Positions 46,187 through 55,460 of a stretch of DNA of 64,000 nt are shown here, in pieces. A program made the translations under genes and the position numbers. A model generated the notes under the pieces. The model ran no database searches. It saw nothing but the letters and a program-made list of their open reading frames with translations, and had not been told where the DNA came from. Every line of letters starts with the position of its first letter. Position 1 is the stretch's first letter. The stretch covers positions 1 to 64,000 of the forward strand of contig JAIBBK010000003.1 of the NCBI GenBank assembly GCA_019694675.1, written 5' to 3'. This DNA comes from Ignavibacteria bacterium. GTDB lineage: Bacteria > Bacteroidota > Ignavibacteria > Tepidaquicellales > Tepidaquicellaceae.

Positions 46187-48454
46187 TCACTTGATCAGCA
46201 TCATCCGCTTCGTTGCAGTATAGCCCTCCGATTCAAGCCGGTAGAAGTACAGTCCGCTCGACAATGACGATGCGTCGAAGTCCGCAGTGTAAGTGCCGGG
46301 TGCAAGCTGTCTATTCACAAGCGACGCAACTTCCTCACCAAGTATGTTGTAAACTTTCAGCGCCACCCTGCCGTTCTCCGAAACATCAAACTTTATCACT
46401 GTCTTCGGATTGAACGGATTTGGATAATTATCGTAAAGACTGAATCCCGAAGGAACAACTGAGGAGATCTGATTTATTCCGACCGGGGTTCTTCTAATTG
46501 TAACTATGTATGGATTTGCCGAAACAGAATCGGCGCCGTTAAAGCCCAAGGCCCTCCATGTACAGGTCACTGAGTCGTTGCTTGAGCCGAGGATAGTGAT
46601 GAGACTGTCGAGATAGCTTTCCCTGAAGCTGATGCCCGAATCAAGCCCGTTGTTGTTTGCGGTGAATATGAAATCCGATGTTGTTGCAACCCTTCTGATC
46701 TTGAACTTGTAGTTCACAGTCGGGCTCGGACTTGCGGACGACCACCTGAAGTTTACGAGTGTAGGGTCATTCATGTCCACGAGTATCCTTGAGTTTGAAG
46801 GAGGCGACTGAAGGTTTATGTTTGCCATATCAACGCCCTGCACCTTTATATAGCTTGTGAAGGTCTTGAGGTTGGAACCGAATGAATTGGTTGCAGTGAG
46901 CGAAACGGTATAGTTGCCCGTTTGCGTGTATGATATGTTGGTCGGATTCCTTTCAGTTGAAGTTGATGGTGTTGCTCCCGGAAAACTCCAGCTCCAGCTT
47001 TCGGGATTGTTTGTAGTAAGATCATAGAAGTTCACTGTGCCTCCGCCGAGCGGCAATGTCTGAACATTGGAAGTGAAATTTGCCGAAGGAGCAACTCCGG
47101 TCACATCATCAATGGCGTCCAGCGTTGTTACGCCGGAATTGTTCGGGTCAAGCCAGTCTTTGAGCTGGCTTCCTGCCGTACCGCCGTAAGCCCATGATTC
47201 GGAGAACTTGCCGAACACTTTTCTGACAGCCTGCGGATTATTACAGTTGGCGGGATTGCCGCCAAGGTTTTGTCCGATCACTCTCTTGTTCTGATCAAAC
47301 AGCGGGCATCCCGACGAGCCGCCCTCCGTCATCCCTTCATCCCAAATGACTTCCCAGAATCCGTTCACGAGTCTTCCCCCGAATCCGGTAACGGATGCCG
47401 CAGGGTTGTTGTCAAGAGAGATCTTTTTAACCGCGCCTCCGGGATGATGAATGGCAGTCTGGTTTTGCGGCTGTGCTCCTGACCTGTCCCATCCGTTGAA
47501 GCGCGCATTGTATGCCGCCGGCACAGACTGCGCAAGCTGAATAAGCCTCATGTCAGTTGCATAGAGTTCCGCCTTCAGCGACGCGCCGACCATCGTATTT
47601 GCGAGGCTTCCGAATGTTCCTATGCATGTTGGATTCTCATAATTGAAATAAAAAACCATCGTTGAGTAATTGTCGGTTGCACAGTGCTCGGCAGTCAGAT
47701 AATAAGGTAACCTGTTATTGAGCGTGTTGTTGATCAGCGAACCGGTGCAAAGGAATCCGCCTCCGCCCTGATTGAATGTGATCCTTGTAACCGATCTCTT
47801 GTTCTCCTGCCACGGCGCACCGATCGGGCAGTTGATATTTATGTTGCACGGCTCTTCCATCACCGAACTGAATCCGAATATGTCTTTGTATGCATGGATC
47901 ACCTGGCTCACGGAAAATCTTCCCATGCCTGCAGAATATACCGGTTCGTAATATTCAACTATGATCGTATTGCCGTAAACAGGAACCGTCGCAAAGATGC
48001 CGTCCTGCGTGTTGTTTATCTCGGAGAATGCTCCGAAGACCATTGACTTGTCTGAATTGTAAATGAAAAGAGTTGCGCCCTTGGGCATATAAAAATCCTT
48101 ATATGCAAGTCCTATGGAAACTGCACCGTTCGAACGTATCGCAAGCCTCCAAATTCTGCTGCCGTCGGAGAGCTGTTGCCATGTGCCGGAGTTTGAAAGC
48201 GAGTAATCAGTCTCGAACACTTTCGCATAACGTGTCGGCATGTCCTGCACCTGCTCCGTAATCTTGTCCTCATCAAGCATTTTCTGCACGTCAAAGGAGG
48301 GCAGAGTTACCGATGCAAATTCAGTGTTAAGCTCCATTAGAGAACTCATCGGCTTGCCTCCGATATTTATCTGTGATTGTGACGATCCAGCAATCAGTAT
48401 CAGCAATACAATTGCGGGTAGAATGGAAGTTGTAAGATTTTTCAGCAGTTTCAT
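46187..48454 (-). CDS. T9SS cargo: lysyl-endopeptidase-like trypsin-fold protease with PKD domain
   Basis: A 755-residue secreted protease (signal peptide MKLLKNLTTSILPAIVLLILIAGSSQS). Residues about 30-190 look like a propeptide. The S1-type domain has 'CTGSLINNT', catalytic His257 in 'TAEHCAT', an Asp in 'TDMRLIQL' and Ser381 in 'EGGSSGCPLFD', the pattern of Achromobacter-type lysyl endopeptidases. A PKD domain follows ('VNFYDLTTNNPESWSWSFPGA ... YTVSLTATNSFG'). Another beta-sandwich and a T9SS domain (YDNYPNPFNPKTVIKF, VYNILGEEVASLV, MMLIK) complete it. It probably degrades extracellular protein. Confidence 0.9.
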   Translation of the reverse strand: MKLLKNLTTSILPAIVLLILIAGSSQSQINIGGKPMSSLMELNTEFASVTLPSFDVQKMLDEDKITEQVQDMPTRYAKVFETDYSLSNSGTWQQLSDGSRIWRLAIRSNGAVSIGLAYKDFYMPKGATLFIYNSDKSMVFGAFSEINNTQDGIFATVPVYGNTIIVEYYEPVYSAGMGRFSVSQVIHAYKDIFGFSSVMEEPCNININCPIGAPWQENKRSVTRITFNQGGGGFLCTGSLINNTLNNRLPYYLTAEHCATDNYSTMVFYFNYENPTCIGTFGSLANTMVGASLKAELYATDMRLIQLAQSVPAAYNARFNGWDRSGAQPQNQTAIHHPGGAVKKISLDNNPAASVTGFGGRLVNGFWEVIWDEGMTEGGSSGCPLFDQNKRVIGQNLGGNPANCNNPQAVRKVFGKFSESWAYGGTAGSQLKDWLDPNNSGVTTLDAIDDVTGVAPSANFTSNVQTLPLGGGTVNFYDLTTNNPESWSWSFPGATPSTSTERNPTNISYTQTGNYTVSLTATNSFGSNLKTFTSYIKVQGVDMANINLQSPPSNSRILVDMNDPTLVNFRWSSASPSPTVNYKFKIRRVATTSDFIFTANNNGLDSGISFRESYLDSLITILGSSNDSVTCTWRALGFNGADSVSANPYIVTIRRTPVGINQISSVVPSGFSLYDNYPNPFNPKTVIKFDVSENGRVALKVYNILGEEVASLVNRQLAPGTYTADFDASSLSSGLYFYRLESEGYTATKRMMLIK

Positions 48455-48624
48455 CTTCAGTTACTATTTAGGGATTCAAAAAAATTTGAGTTCAATATAA
48501 AGATAAGTCCTAATAATAGAAACAATTTTAGCCCGGTTCTCAAAATACCTTCAATTTCCATTTCGGGTTTGATATCCCTGACTTATGTTAGCGGATTCTG
48601 AATTCATTCATTCGATCTGCATAC

Positions 48625-49599
48625 ATGAAACTGCTATTGATAACTTCAGCGATTCTCGGCTCTTTTCTGATGATGCCGAATCTGTCGCACTCACAGCAAA
48701 AGCACATCCATTGCGGTTTGCCCGCCACTGCCGGTATTTCCGGCATCGCCTGTGATCTTTGCGGCTGTTACCTCGGTCCGGATCCGAATTACAATTTCAA
48801 TACGGCTGGAATAAGGTATAAGCTCAGGAGATTTTCGGGAGATGAGATGGAAGAACAGAATACATCCGAACAGGACCATGCGGGACATCAGCACGGGGAA
48901 GAAGAAACATACAACACTGCAGAACTTTGGAGTCGGTATTATCTTTCGCCGAAGCTTCAGCTTTTCGGCATCATTCCTGTTTCTTCAAACCTGATCGGCG
49001 ATGAGACATTCTCCGGCGCGGGGGATATTCAGCTGCAGGCAAAATACCAGATCTTCAATACCGAAGTGTCCGGCGAGACAAAATTCAGAAACAGACTTTT
49101 TCTGGGAGGAGGTATTAAGTTTCCTACAGGCAGGTATAACATTGCAGACGACAGCGGCGCGGTGGAGGCGCACTTTCAGCCGGGCACAGGCAGTTTTGAT
49201 TTTCTTTTGCTGGGATCTTACTTTGCCAAATCCGGCAACTTGGGATTCGCCGCCGATGCCGCTTACAAGATCAACACAGAAAACAGCAACAAATATCTTT
49301 TCGGAGATCAGCTGAACCTTAACGGAGTTTTCACTTATGACATCCCGGCTGATGCCGTTACGCTCATTCCGTATGCCGGGGTTTACTTCGAATATTCACC
49401 CGAGGACAGGAACAACGGAGCAACAGATCCAAACTCGGGAGGAAGCGCACTGCTTGGCAATTTCGGACTTGACCTTACAGCCGGAATGTTCACGGTAAAG
49501 CTCAATTACCAGCCCGTGTTCACACAGTCGCTGAACGGCGACCAGCCTCAGAACGACTACAGGTTCGTTGCCGGTCTGGGATATTCTTTCGGCTTCTGA
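48625..49599 (+). CDS. Outer-membrane beta-barrel protein with Cys/His-rich N-terminus
   Basis: A 324-residue exported protein (signal peptide MKLLLITSAILGSFLMMPNLSHSQ). Just after cleavage come 'HIHCGLPATAGISGIACDLCGCYLGPDPNYN' pieces and the His/Glu stretch 'QDHAGHQHGEEE', both plausible metal ligands. The rest alternates amphipathic strands ('LFLGGGIKFPTGRY', 'LLGSYFAKSGNLGFAADAAYKI') and ends in FGF, as outer-membrane barrels do. It is probably a transporter or channel linked to copper or another soft metal. It lies divergently from the protease gene. Confidence 0.72.
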   Translation: MKLLLITSAILGSFLMMPNLSHSQQKHIHCGLPATAGISGIACDLCGCYLGPDPNYNFNTAGIRYKLRRFSGDEMEEQNTSEQDHAGHQHGEEETYNTAELWSRYYLSPKLQLFGIIPVSSNLIGDETFSGAGDIQLQAKYQIFNTEVSGETKFRNRLFLGGGIKFPTGRYNIADDSGAVEAHFQPGTGSFDFLLLGSYFAKSGNLGFAADAAYKINTENSNKYLFGDQLNLNGVFTYDIPADAVTLIPYAGVYFEYSPEDRNNGATDPNSGGSALLGNFGLDLTAGMFTVKLNYQPVFTQSLNGDQPQNDYRFVAGLGYSFGF

Positions 49600-49608
49600 A
49601 TCACAGCT

Positions 49609-50232
49609 TCAGCGTATCCCCGTTAGCTTGCGGAATTCCTTCAGGAATCTTCCGTGGGAAGTGTAATGAATGGTGTTGAATCCCATTGATCCTGCAGTCA
49701 GAATATTGGGCTTGAGGTCGTCTATGAATACGGATTCCTCAGGAACAATGTTCATCCTTTCTATCAGTTTACTGTAGATCTTCTTCTCCGGCTTGATCGC
49801 ATTCACCTTGAATGACAGGATCCTTCTCTTTATGTGCCTTACATACGGGAAATTGTTGTTGATGAAGTTGATGTGAGATGAATCTGTATTCGAAAGCATG
49901 AAGAGTCTGAGCTTTGTGCTAAGCAGTTTTTCCTCGATGAATTCCTTCATTGGGGTATTCTCCCAAAAGATGTCGCAGTATAGGTTGTGAAAATCGTCAA
50001 ACCCGATACTGAGATCATGCCTCCTCTTCAGCTTTTTGAACGACTCCCTGATGTTTGTCCTTCCTGTTCCAAGGTGGACGTCAAGCCTGTTCTCCCTGAA
50101 GTATTTCTTGAGCATAACAGGCTTGAGCTTCCTGTCAAGTTTGTAAACTCCTTCGAAGAAGTAAGAATAGTCGAAGAAGACAAGCGTATTGCCCAGGTCA
50201 AAGACGATATTTCTGATCCCGCTCTCCGGCAA
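49609..50232 (-). CDS. HAD-superfamily hydrolase, subfamily IA
   Basis: A 207-residue phosphatase-like protein. Motif I is 'IVFDLGNTLVFFDYSYF' (Asp nucleophile replaced by the common DLGNT variant), with 'LFMLSNTDSSHINFIN' (motif II), Lys in 'AIKPEKKIYSKL' and 'SVFIDDLKPNILTAGSMGF' (motif IV). The start is TTG at 50232, immediately after the gpmA stop, so it depends on translational coupling. The substrate is unknown; the pairing with phosphoglycerate mutase may be incidental. Confidence 0.85.
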   Translation of the reverse strand: MPESGIRNIVFDLGNTLVFFDYSYFFEGVYKLDRKLKPVMLKKYFRENRLDVHLGTGRTNIRESFKKLKRRHDLSIGFDDFHNLYCDIFWENTPMKEFIEEKLLSTKLRLFMLSNTDSSHINFINNNFPYVRHIKRRILSFKVNAIKPEKKIYSKLIERMNIVPEESVFIDDLKPNILTAGSMGFNTIHYTSHGRFLKEFRKLTGIR

Positions 50233-50838
50233 TCAGATGTAAGAAGTTTCAATCACCTTAAGTCCGCTGTCGAGAACATATTTCTTCGGCGAGCCTGTCG
50301 GGATCTCTGTTTCAAGTATCACTTCCTTTGAGAGGTTTTCAAGGTGCATGATCAGCGCCCTGAGGCTGTTGCCGTGAGCAGAAATAAGAACGTCCTTTCC
50401 TGCCTTGAGTTCGGGTTCGATCTTTTCCCTGTAGTAAGGCAATACCCTGTCGGCGGTGTCTTTCAGACTTTCGCCGTTCGGCGGCGGAATGTCGTAGCTT
50501 CGTCTCCATATCTTCACCTGATCAGCGCCGAACTTCTCCCTGCATTCATCCTTGTTCATTCCCTGCAGGTCGCCGTACATTCTTTCGTTAAGCGCTTTAT
50601 CCTTTTCCACCGGAATATCCTTCTGCCCGGTTTCCTCGAGGATTATGTCAAGCGTTCTCTGAGCCCTGATCAGGTCGGATGTAAAGGCCTTGTCAAACTT
50701 ATATCCCTTCAGCTTTGCTCCGGCCTTCTTTGCCTCTTCGATTCCCGCAGGAGAGAGATCAATGTCAATCCATCCCGTGAATCTGTTCTCAAGATTCCAC
50801 TGAGACTGCCCGTGCCTTACAATCACCAGATTTGGCAT
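50233..50838 (-). CDS. gpmA: 2,3-bisphosphoglycerate-dependent phosphoglycerate mutase
   Basis: A 201-residue glycolytic enzyme that interconverts 3- and 2-phosphoglycerate. 'LVIVRHGQSQWN' carries the phosphorylated His9; 'LNERMYGDLQGMNKDE' has the catalytic Glu; 'WRRSYDIPPPNGESLKDTADRVLPYY' and 'ISAHGNSLRAL' carry the remaining active-site residues. It is shorter than E. coli GpmA (about 250) but within the range of the compact bacterial form. The HAD gene follows directly. Confidence 0.93.
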   Translation of the reverse strand: MPNLVIVRHGQSQWNLENRFTGWIDIDLSPAGIEEAKKAGAKLKGYKFDKAFTSDLIRAQRTLDIILEETGQKDIPVEKDKALNERMYGDLQGMNKDECREKFGADQVKIWRRSYDIPPPNGESLKDTADRVLPYYREKIEPELKAGKDVLISAHGNSLRALIMHLENLSKEVILETEIPTGSPKKYVLDSGLKVIETSYI

Positions 50839-51109
50839 GTTGTGAGTTTGTTGATAAAAGAATTTAAAAATAGCTCTTTTGGCATTGTCTTACAATTTAT
50901 GAATGGTTGCTTAACTGAATTTTCGCGGTCTACAAAGCGCCATCAGCACGCAACAGACTCTTTTTCCGGAAGCATCTGATCTGAACCTGTAACCTGCATC
51001 TGTATGAACGCCGGAAAAGGCGGTCATGACCAGACTTTAAGTCTATATAAAGTTTCCTCTCAATTAAATATATTGACGCGAGATTTTGATAACCATTAAA
51101 CAATCAGCA

Positions 51110-52171
51110 ATGGCAGAAGACAGAGACCTGAAGATGAAATCCCTCGACATTGCTCTTGAGCAGATACAGAAAGAGCATGGCAAGGGAGCTATTATGAAGC
51201 TGGGTGACAGGCCGATACAGAAGATCGCCGCGATATCAACCGGTTCAATTTCGCTTGATGCCGCACTCGGCATAGGAGGAGTTCCAAGAGGAAGGATCAT
51301 TGAGATCTACGGACCCGAATCATCGGGAAAGACAACAATTTGTTTGCACATCATAGCAGAGGCACAAAGAAACGGCGGACTGGCCGCATTCATTGACACC
51401 GAGCACGCACTTGATACAAGCTATGCGCAGAAGCTCGGGGTGGATGTTAACAACCTGCTGATCTCACAGCCGGAATACGGCGAACAGGCGCTTGAGATAT
51501 GCGAGACGCTTGTAAGAAGCAACTCGCTTGACGTGATCGTGGTTGACTCCGTGGCCGCTCTCACGCCGCGTGCTGAAATAGAGGGTGAGATGGGTGATTC
51601 AGTGATGGGGATGCAGGCCCGGCTGATGTCGCAGGCGCTGAGAAAACTGACCGCAGCAGTGTCAAAGTCGAATGTCGTGCTGATATTCACGAATCAGCTG
51701 AGGGAAAAGATCGGTGTAATGTTCGGAAGCCCTGAAACAACCACAGGCGGAAAGGCACTGAAATTCTATGCATCGATAAGGATGGACATCAGAAGGATTG
51801 CGGCAATAAAGGAAGGAACGGATACAGTCGGCAACAGGACAAAGGTGAAGATAGTAAAGAACAAGGTCGCGCCTCCGTTCAGGGAAGTGGAATTCGACAT
51901 AATGTATAACGAGGGAATTTCAAAGATCGGCGACCTTATTGACCTTGCGGTCGATAAGGAGATCATCAAGAAATCCGGAGCCTGGTTCTCATACGGCGAG
52001 AACAGAATGCAGGGAAGGGACGGAGTCAAGAGGTTTCTGGCTGAAGAACCTGCTGTGCTTGAAAAGCTCGGAAGAGAGGTCAGAGCCGCGATCGGTATGG
52101 ATGTTTCATCCGATAACGGACCGGCTGAGAACGGAGCACCTAAGGAAGAAGCTTCCGGACGCAAAAAGTAA
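51110..52171 (+). CDS. recA: Recombinase RecA
   Basis: A 353-residue protein starting at ATG 51110 ([16 protein letters not shown]); an in-frame TTG eight codons upstream is not needed. The Walker A 'GPESSGKTT' is at residues 68-76, followed by '[14 protein letters not shown]', Walker B '[10 protein letters not shown]', '[19 protein letters not shown]' (loop 1) and '[31 protein letters not shown]' (loop 2). It catalyses strand exchange and promotes LexA cleavage in SOS-competent hosts. recX follows after a hairpin spacer. No SOS box was recognised upstream. Confidence 0.97.
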   Translation: MAEDRDLKMKSLDIALEQIQKEHGKGAIMKLGDRPIQKIAAISTGSISLDAALGIGGVPRGRIIEIYGPESSGKTTICLHIIAEAQRNGGLAAFIDTEHALDTSYAQKLGVDVNNLLISQPEYGEQALEICETLVRSNSLDVIVVDSVAALTPRAEIEGEMGDSVMGMQARLMSQALRKLTAAVSKSNVVLIFTNQLREKIGVMFGSPETTTGGKALKFYASIRMDIRRIAAIKEGTDTVGNRTKVKIVKNKVAPPFREVEFDIMYNEGISKIGDLIDLAVDKEIIKKSGAWFSYGENRMQGRDGVKRFLAEEPAVLEKLGREVRAAIGMDVSSDNGPAENGAPKEEASGRKK

Positions 52172-52195
52172 TTCAAAAGAAATTTAGCACTCATC

Positions 52196-52227
52196 AAGCC
52201 GGCCGGCCTGTTTTCGCCTGCCGGCTT
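52196..52227 (+). terminator. Hairpin between recA and recX
   Basis: AAGCCGGC (52196-52203) pairs with GCCGGCTT (52220-52227). Only a weak T-containing stretch follows. As in other recA-recX pairs it may act as a partial terminator that lowers recX expression. Confidence 0.55.
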
Positions 52228-52238
52228 CTTCATGAAGT

Positions 52239-52883
52239 ATGAAGATCCTGAAAATTGAAAGACAGAAAAAGGACAGAAACAGATACAGTCTTTTTTCTGA
52301 TGAAGGTTTTGAAAAGGGGATCTCCGAAGACACCCTTGTAAGATTCGGAATAAGGGCGGGAGATGAGATCGGTGAAGAGAAGATGAAAGAGTTAACCGAG
52401 TATGATGACTTTGTCTCGGCGAGAAAGACTGCATATGACTTTCTTGCTTACAAGGCAAGAACGGGCAATGAGGTTGTGAGGAAGCTGAGATCGAAGAAGT
52501 ATGACAGCGGGGCTATTGAGCGCACTATAGAACTTCTCAAAGAGCAGAAGTATCTTGATGACGAAGAGTACGCATTCAACTATGCCGCAGAGAAGATCAG
52601 ATCAAAGCCCGTAGGGCGCGAACTTCTGAAGAAGAAACTCCTTCAGAAGGGAATTGACAAGGAAACGGTTGAACAGGCAATACTCAAAGCTCTTGAAAGA
52701 GAGGATGAATCAAGCCTTGCATTGGATGCCCTAAGGAAGTATATGACGCGCAGCCGTGCCGCCGAGCCGGAAAAGGCGAGGGCACGGTGCTTCAGGCATC
52801 TGATTTCAAGAGGTTTCAGCATTGAAACTGCAACCGGAGCAACCAATATTTACATGAAAGAATTTGACTCGCAGTCCACTTAA
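52239..52883 (+). CDS. recX: Regulatory protein RecX
   Basis: A 214-residue protein that binds RecA filaments and limits their activity. It begins with a strand-rich part ('MKILKIERQKKDRNRYSLFSDEGF') and continues with three-helix RecX repeats: 'ARKTAYDFLAYKARTGNEVVRKLRSKKYD', 'IERTIELLKEQKYLDDEEYAFNYAAEKIRSKPVGRELLKKKLLQKGI' and 'RCFRHLISRGFSIETATGA'. It starts 67 bp after recA. Confidence 0.92.
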   Translation: MKILKIERQKKDRNRYSLFSDEGFEKGISEDTLVRFGIRAGDEIGEEKMKELTEYDDFVSARKTAYDFLAYKARTGNEVVRKLRSKKYDSGAIERTIELLKEQKYLDDEEYAFNYAAEKIRSKPVGRELLKKKLLQKGIDKETVEQAILKALEREDESSLALDALRKYMTRSRAAEPEKARARCFRHLISRGFSIETATGATNIYMKEFDSQST

Positions 52884-52902
52884 AACGAAATCCGGAATCT
52901 GA

Positions 52903-54114
52903 TTGGAAAACAGGGTAACATCGGAATTTGAGAAAAGCTTTGAAGCTCTTGCCGAAATGCTCCGGAATAAGCACGGCCTGAACGGCGAAGCAGTTGATGC
53001 CATAAGCAATTCCGTAAAGGACATTGTGATGCAGATGATCCGTCTTATGAAAGAGGGTAAAACTGCTCACGAGAAATTCTTTTCAGACATTATACTGAAT
53101 TCGGTAGATGCCATAATCGGATTTGACGAGGACTTCCGCATTTTCCTGTGGAATAAGGGTGCGGAGAATATTTTCGGATATTCACGTGAAGAAGCAATGG
53201 GCAAGGATTTCCAGTTTCTGATACCCGGATATTTGCTTGAAAAAGGAGAGAAAACGTTTCTGATCGAAGAAGTGAGGAAGAAAGGATTCATCGCAAACTA
53301 TGAGACTGAAAGGATTACGAAATCGGGCGAGACAAAGAGCGTCAGCATATCAAGGTTTTCAATATTCGATGAGCAGAACAAGTCAATCGGATCTGTTGGA
53401 ATTGTAAGAGACATCACCCTTGTAAAGAAGCTTCAGCAGGAACTTCGTGAGAAGGAGAACCTTGCGCTTATCGGAGAAGTTGTTTCCAGTGTGGCTCACA
53501 GTCTTTCCAATCCGCTGAATATTATCTCCGGAAACGCGGACTATCTCATGCTCAATAAGAAACCGGGCGATGATGAATACGAAGAGCTGCAGGCGATCAT
53601 CAATGAAACCACCCGCATCACAAGGTCGATCAGACATCTGCTGAATTTCTCCAGGCCTATTAAGAGCAACAGGAAGCTGAACGATCTGAATGAGGTGATT
53701 CAGAGAATTGCCTTGAACGTGAAGCACATTTCAGGCAATAAGGATATTAAGATAAAGAAAGAAATAGACGACGCCGTTGGAAAATTCGAATTCGATGCCG
53801 AACAGATCGAGGAATCAATACTTAACATAGTTACGAACGCAATTCAGGCAATACCCTCAAAGGGAGAGATCACCCTTGCAGTAAAAAGGAAGAACGGCAA
53901 TGCCGTGATCTCAATTTCAGACAACGGGCTTGGTATTCCCAAAGAGAACATTGACAAAATATTCAAACCGTTCTTCTCAACAAAGGAGTACGGAAAAGGA
54001 ACGGGGCTTGGATTGTCCATAGTAAAAAGAGTCGTTGCCGAACACGGCGGAAACATAAGCGTAAGATCAATACCCGGAAAGGGCACTGCCTTTACAATTG
54101 AACTTCCTGCCTGA
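52903..54114 (+). CDS. PAS-domain sensor histidine kinase
   Basis: A 403-residue soluble kinase with no membrane segment, so it would sense a cytosolic signal. A PAS domain lies at about residues 65-170 ('IILNSVDAIIGFDEDFRIFLWNKGAENIFGYSREEAMG'). The HisKA helix has 'VAHSLSNPLNIISGNADYLM' as an unusual H-box (HSLSNP rather than HELRNP). The HATPase domain has 'NIVTNAIQAIPSKG', 'ISDNGLGIPKENIDKIFKPFFSTKEYGKGTGLGLSIV'. The start appears to be TTG at 52903, 20 bp after recX. No response regulator is adjacent, so it is an orphan kinase. Confidence 0.88.
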   Translation: MENRVTSEFEKSFEALAEMLRNKHGLNGEAVDAISNSVKDIVMQMIRLMKEGKTAHEKFFSDIILNSVDAIIGFDEDFRIFLWNKGAENIFGYSREEAMGKDFQFLIPGYLLEKGEKTFLIEEVRKKGFIANYETERITKSGETKSVSISRFSIFDEQNKSIGSVGIVRDITLVKKLQQELREKENLALIGEVVSSVAHSLSNPLNIISGNADYLMLNKKPGDDEYEELQAIINETTRITRSIRHLLNFSRPIKSNRKLNDLNEVIQRIALNVKHISGNKDIKIKKEIDDAVGKFEFDAEQIEESILNIVTNAIQAIPSKGEITLAVKRKNGNAVISISDNGLGIPKENIDKIFKPFFSTKEYGKGTGLGLSIVKRVVAEHGGNISVRSIPGKGTAFTIELPA

Positions 54115-54333
54115 AACAAATGAATATCAAAAGTTCCATCGCCCCGGATCCCGTCTGACTGAATTCAGCCCGCTTCTGCTGAATTGAGCAATCCCATCTC
54201 CAAAGTTGAGAAATTGACTGTTTTTTGGCCGGTCAGCAGGAATCACCTGCACCTCCAAAATCACACAATTCCCAAAATTACATTTCAAATTAATATTATT
54301 TTGGTGATTTTCTGAACTTCAAACACATGCTGA

Positions 54334-55368
54334 ATGCCTGAATTTGTAATTAGCCTGATCATAACACTTTCAAAGATAGGTGTTGTGCTTGGAGTACTCC
54401 TGACCGGAGTCGCATACTCTGTATATGCAGAAAGAAGAGTCTCCGCATTTATTCAGAACCGGATCGGCCCGAACAGAGTAGGCCCCGAAGGACTGCTTCA
54501 ACCGCTCGTGGATGTTGTGAAGCTTCTGATGAAGGAAGACATTGTCCCTGAAAAGGCAAACAAGTTCATACATTCTCTTGCCCCTACCCTCTCCATCATA
54601 GTTTCGCTTTCAACTTTCGCCGTCATTCCGTTCGGAGATACCATTACAATAGGAGACAGGGTGATTAAGCTTCAGATCGCTGATGTCAACGTCGGCATAC
54701 TTTACTTCCTTGCAATGACTTCGCTGGGAGTTTACGGAATCACACTGAGCGGGTGGTCGTCGAACAGCAAGTACTCTCTTCTCGGCGGACTGCGTTCTTC
54801 GGCACAGATGATAAGTTATGAGCTGTCCATGGGAATCTCGGTCATTGCTATCATACTGCTGAACGGCTCTCTTGAACTCGACACCATTGTACAGAATCAG
54901 GCAGGGTGGAAGTGGAACCTGATACTTCAGCCGGTCGGATTCATAATATTCCTGACAGCCGCTTTTGCGGAGACAAACCGTGCGCCTTTTGATCTCCCGG
55001 AAGCAGAACAGGAGCTTGTTGGCGGATATCACACGGAATATTCAAGCATGAAGTTTGCTCTCTTCTTCCTTGCCGAGTATGCGAACGTAATTGTTTCTTC
55101 AGCGATGATCACGACCCTCTACCTTGGTGGCTGGCAGGTTCCGTATTTGCAGAATATCGGCTTACCGCCGATGGTTGTTAGCATTATTCAGGTTCTCGCA
55201 TTTGCGGCAAAGGTCATCTTCCTTGTGCTGTTCTTTATCTGGGTCAGATGGACAGTACCGAGGTTCAGATATGATCAGCTTATGAATCTTGGATGGAAGG
55301 TCATGTTGCCCCTTTCATTACTTAATCTTGTGATAACTGCGATAATTGTGCTGATATTGAAAACCTGA
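54334..55368 (+). CDS. nuoH: NADH-quinone oxidoreductase subunit H
   Basis: A 344-residue membrane subunit of complex I with about eight transmembrane helices, forming part of the quinone chamber and proton path. Signatures are 'RRVSAFIQNRIGPNRVGPEGLLQPLVDVVKLLMKED', 'AETNRAPFDLPEAEQELVGGYHTEYSSMKFALFFLAEY' and 'RWTVPRFRYDQLMNLGWKVMLPLSL'. All conserved loops are present, so it looks functional. No other nuo gene flanks it: a histidine kinase precedes and a thioredoxin-like protein follows. The rest of complex I must be encoded elsewhere. Confidence 0.95.
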   Translation: MPEFVISLIITLSKIGVVLGVLLTGVAYSVYAERRVSAFIQNRIGPNRVGPEGLLQPLVDVVKLLMKEDIVPEKANKFIHSLAPTLSIIVSLSTFAVIPFGDTITIGDRVIKLQIADVNVGILYFLAMTSLGVYGITLSGWSSNSKYSLLGGLRSSAQMISYELSMGISVIAIILLNGSLELDTIVQNQAGWKWNLILQPVGFIIFLTAAFAETNRAPFDLPEAEQELVGGYHTEYSSMKFALFFLAEYANVIVSSAMITTLYLGGWQVPYLQNIGLPPMVVSIIQVLAFAAKVIFLVLFFIWVRWTVPRFRYDQLMNLGWKVMLPLSLLNLVITAIIVLILKT

Positions 55369-55399
55369 TCGGTTTTCCGGCAGGTAATTACCCCAAAAC

Positions 55400-55424
55400 G
55401 CAGCAGCCGTCTGACAGCTGCTGC
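55400..55424 (+). repeat. Hairpin between nuoH and tlpA-like gene
   Basis: GCAGCAGC (55400-55407) pairs with GCTGCTGC (55417-55424) across a 9-nt loop. There is no T-run, so it may stabilise mRNA ends or act with Rho rather than terminate intrinsically. Confidence 0.4.
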
Positions 55425-55460
55425 CCGGCAACATTCAGAAACGAAATCAAAAAGCAAAAC

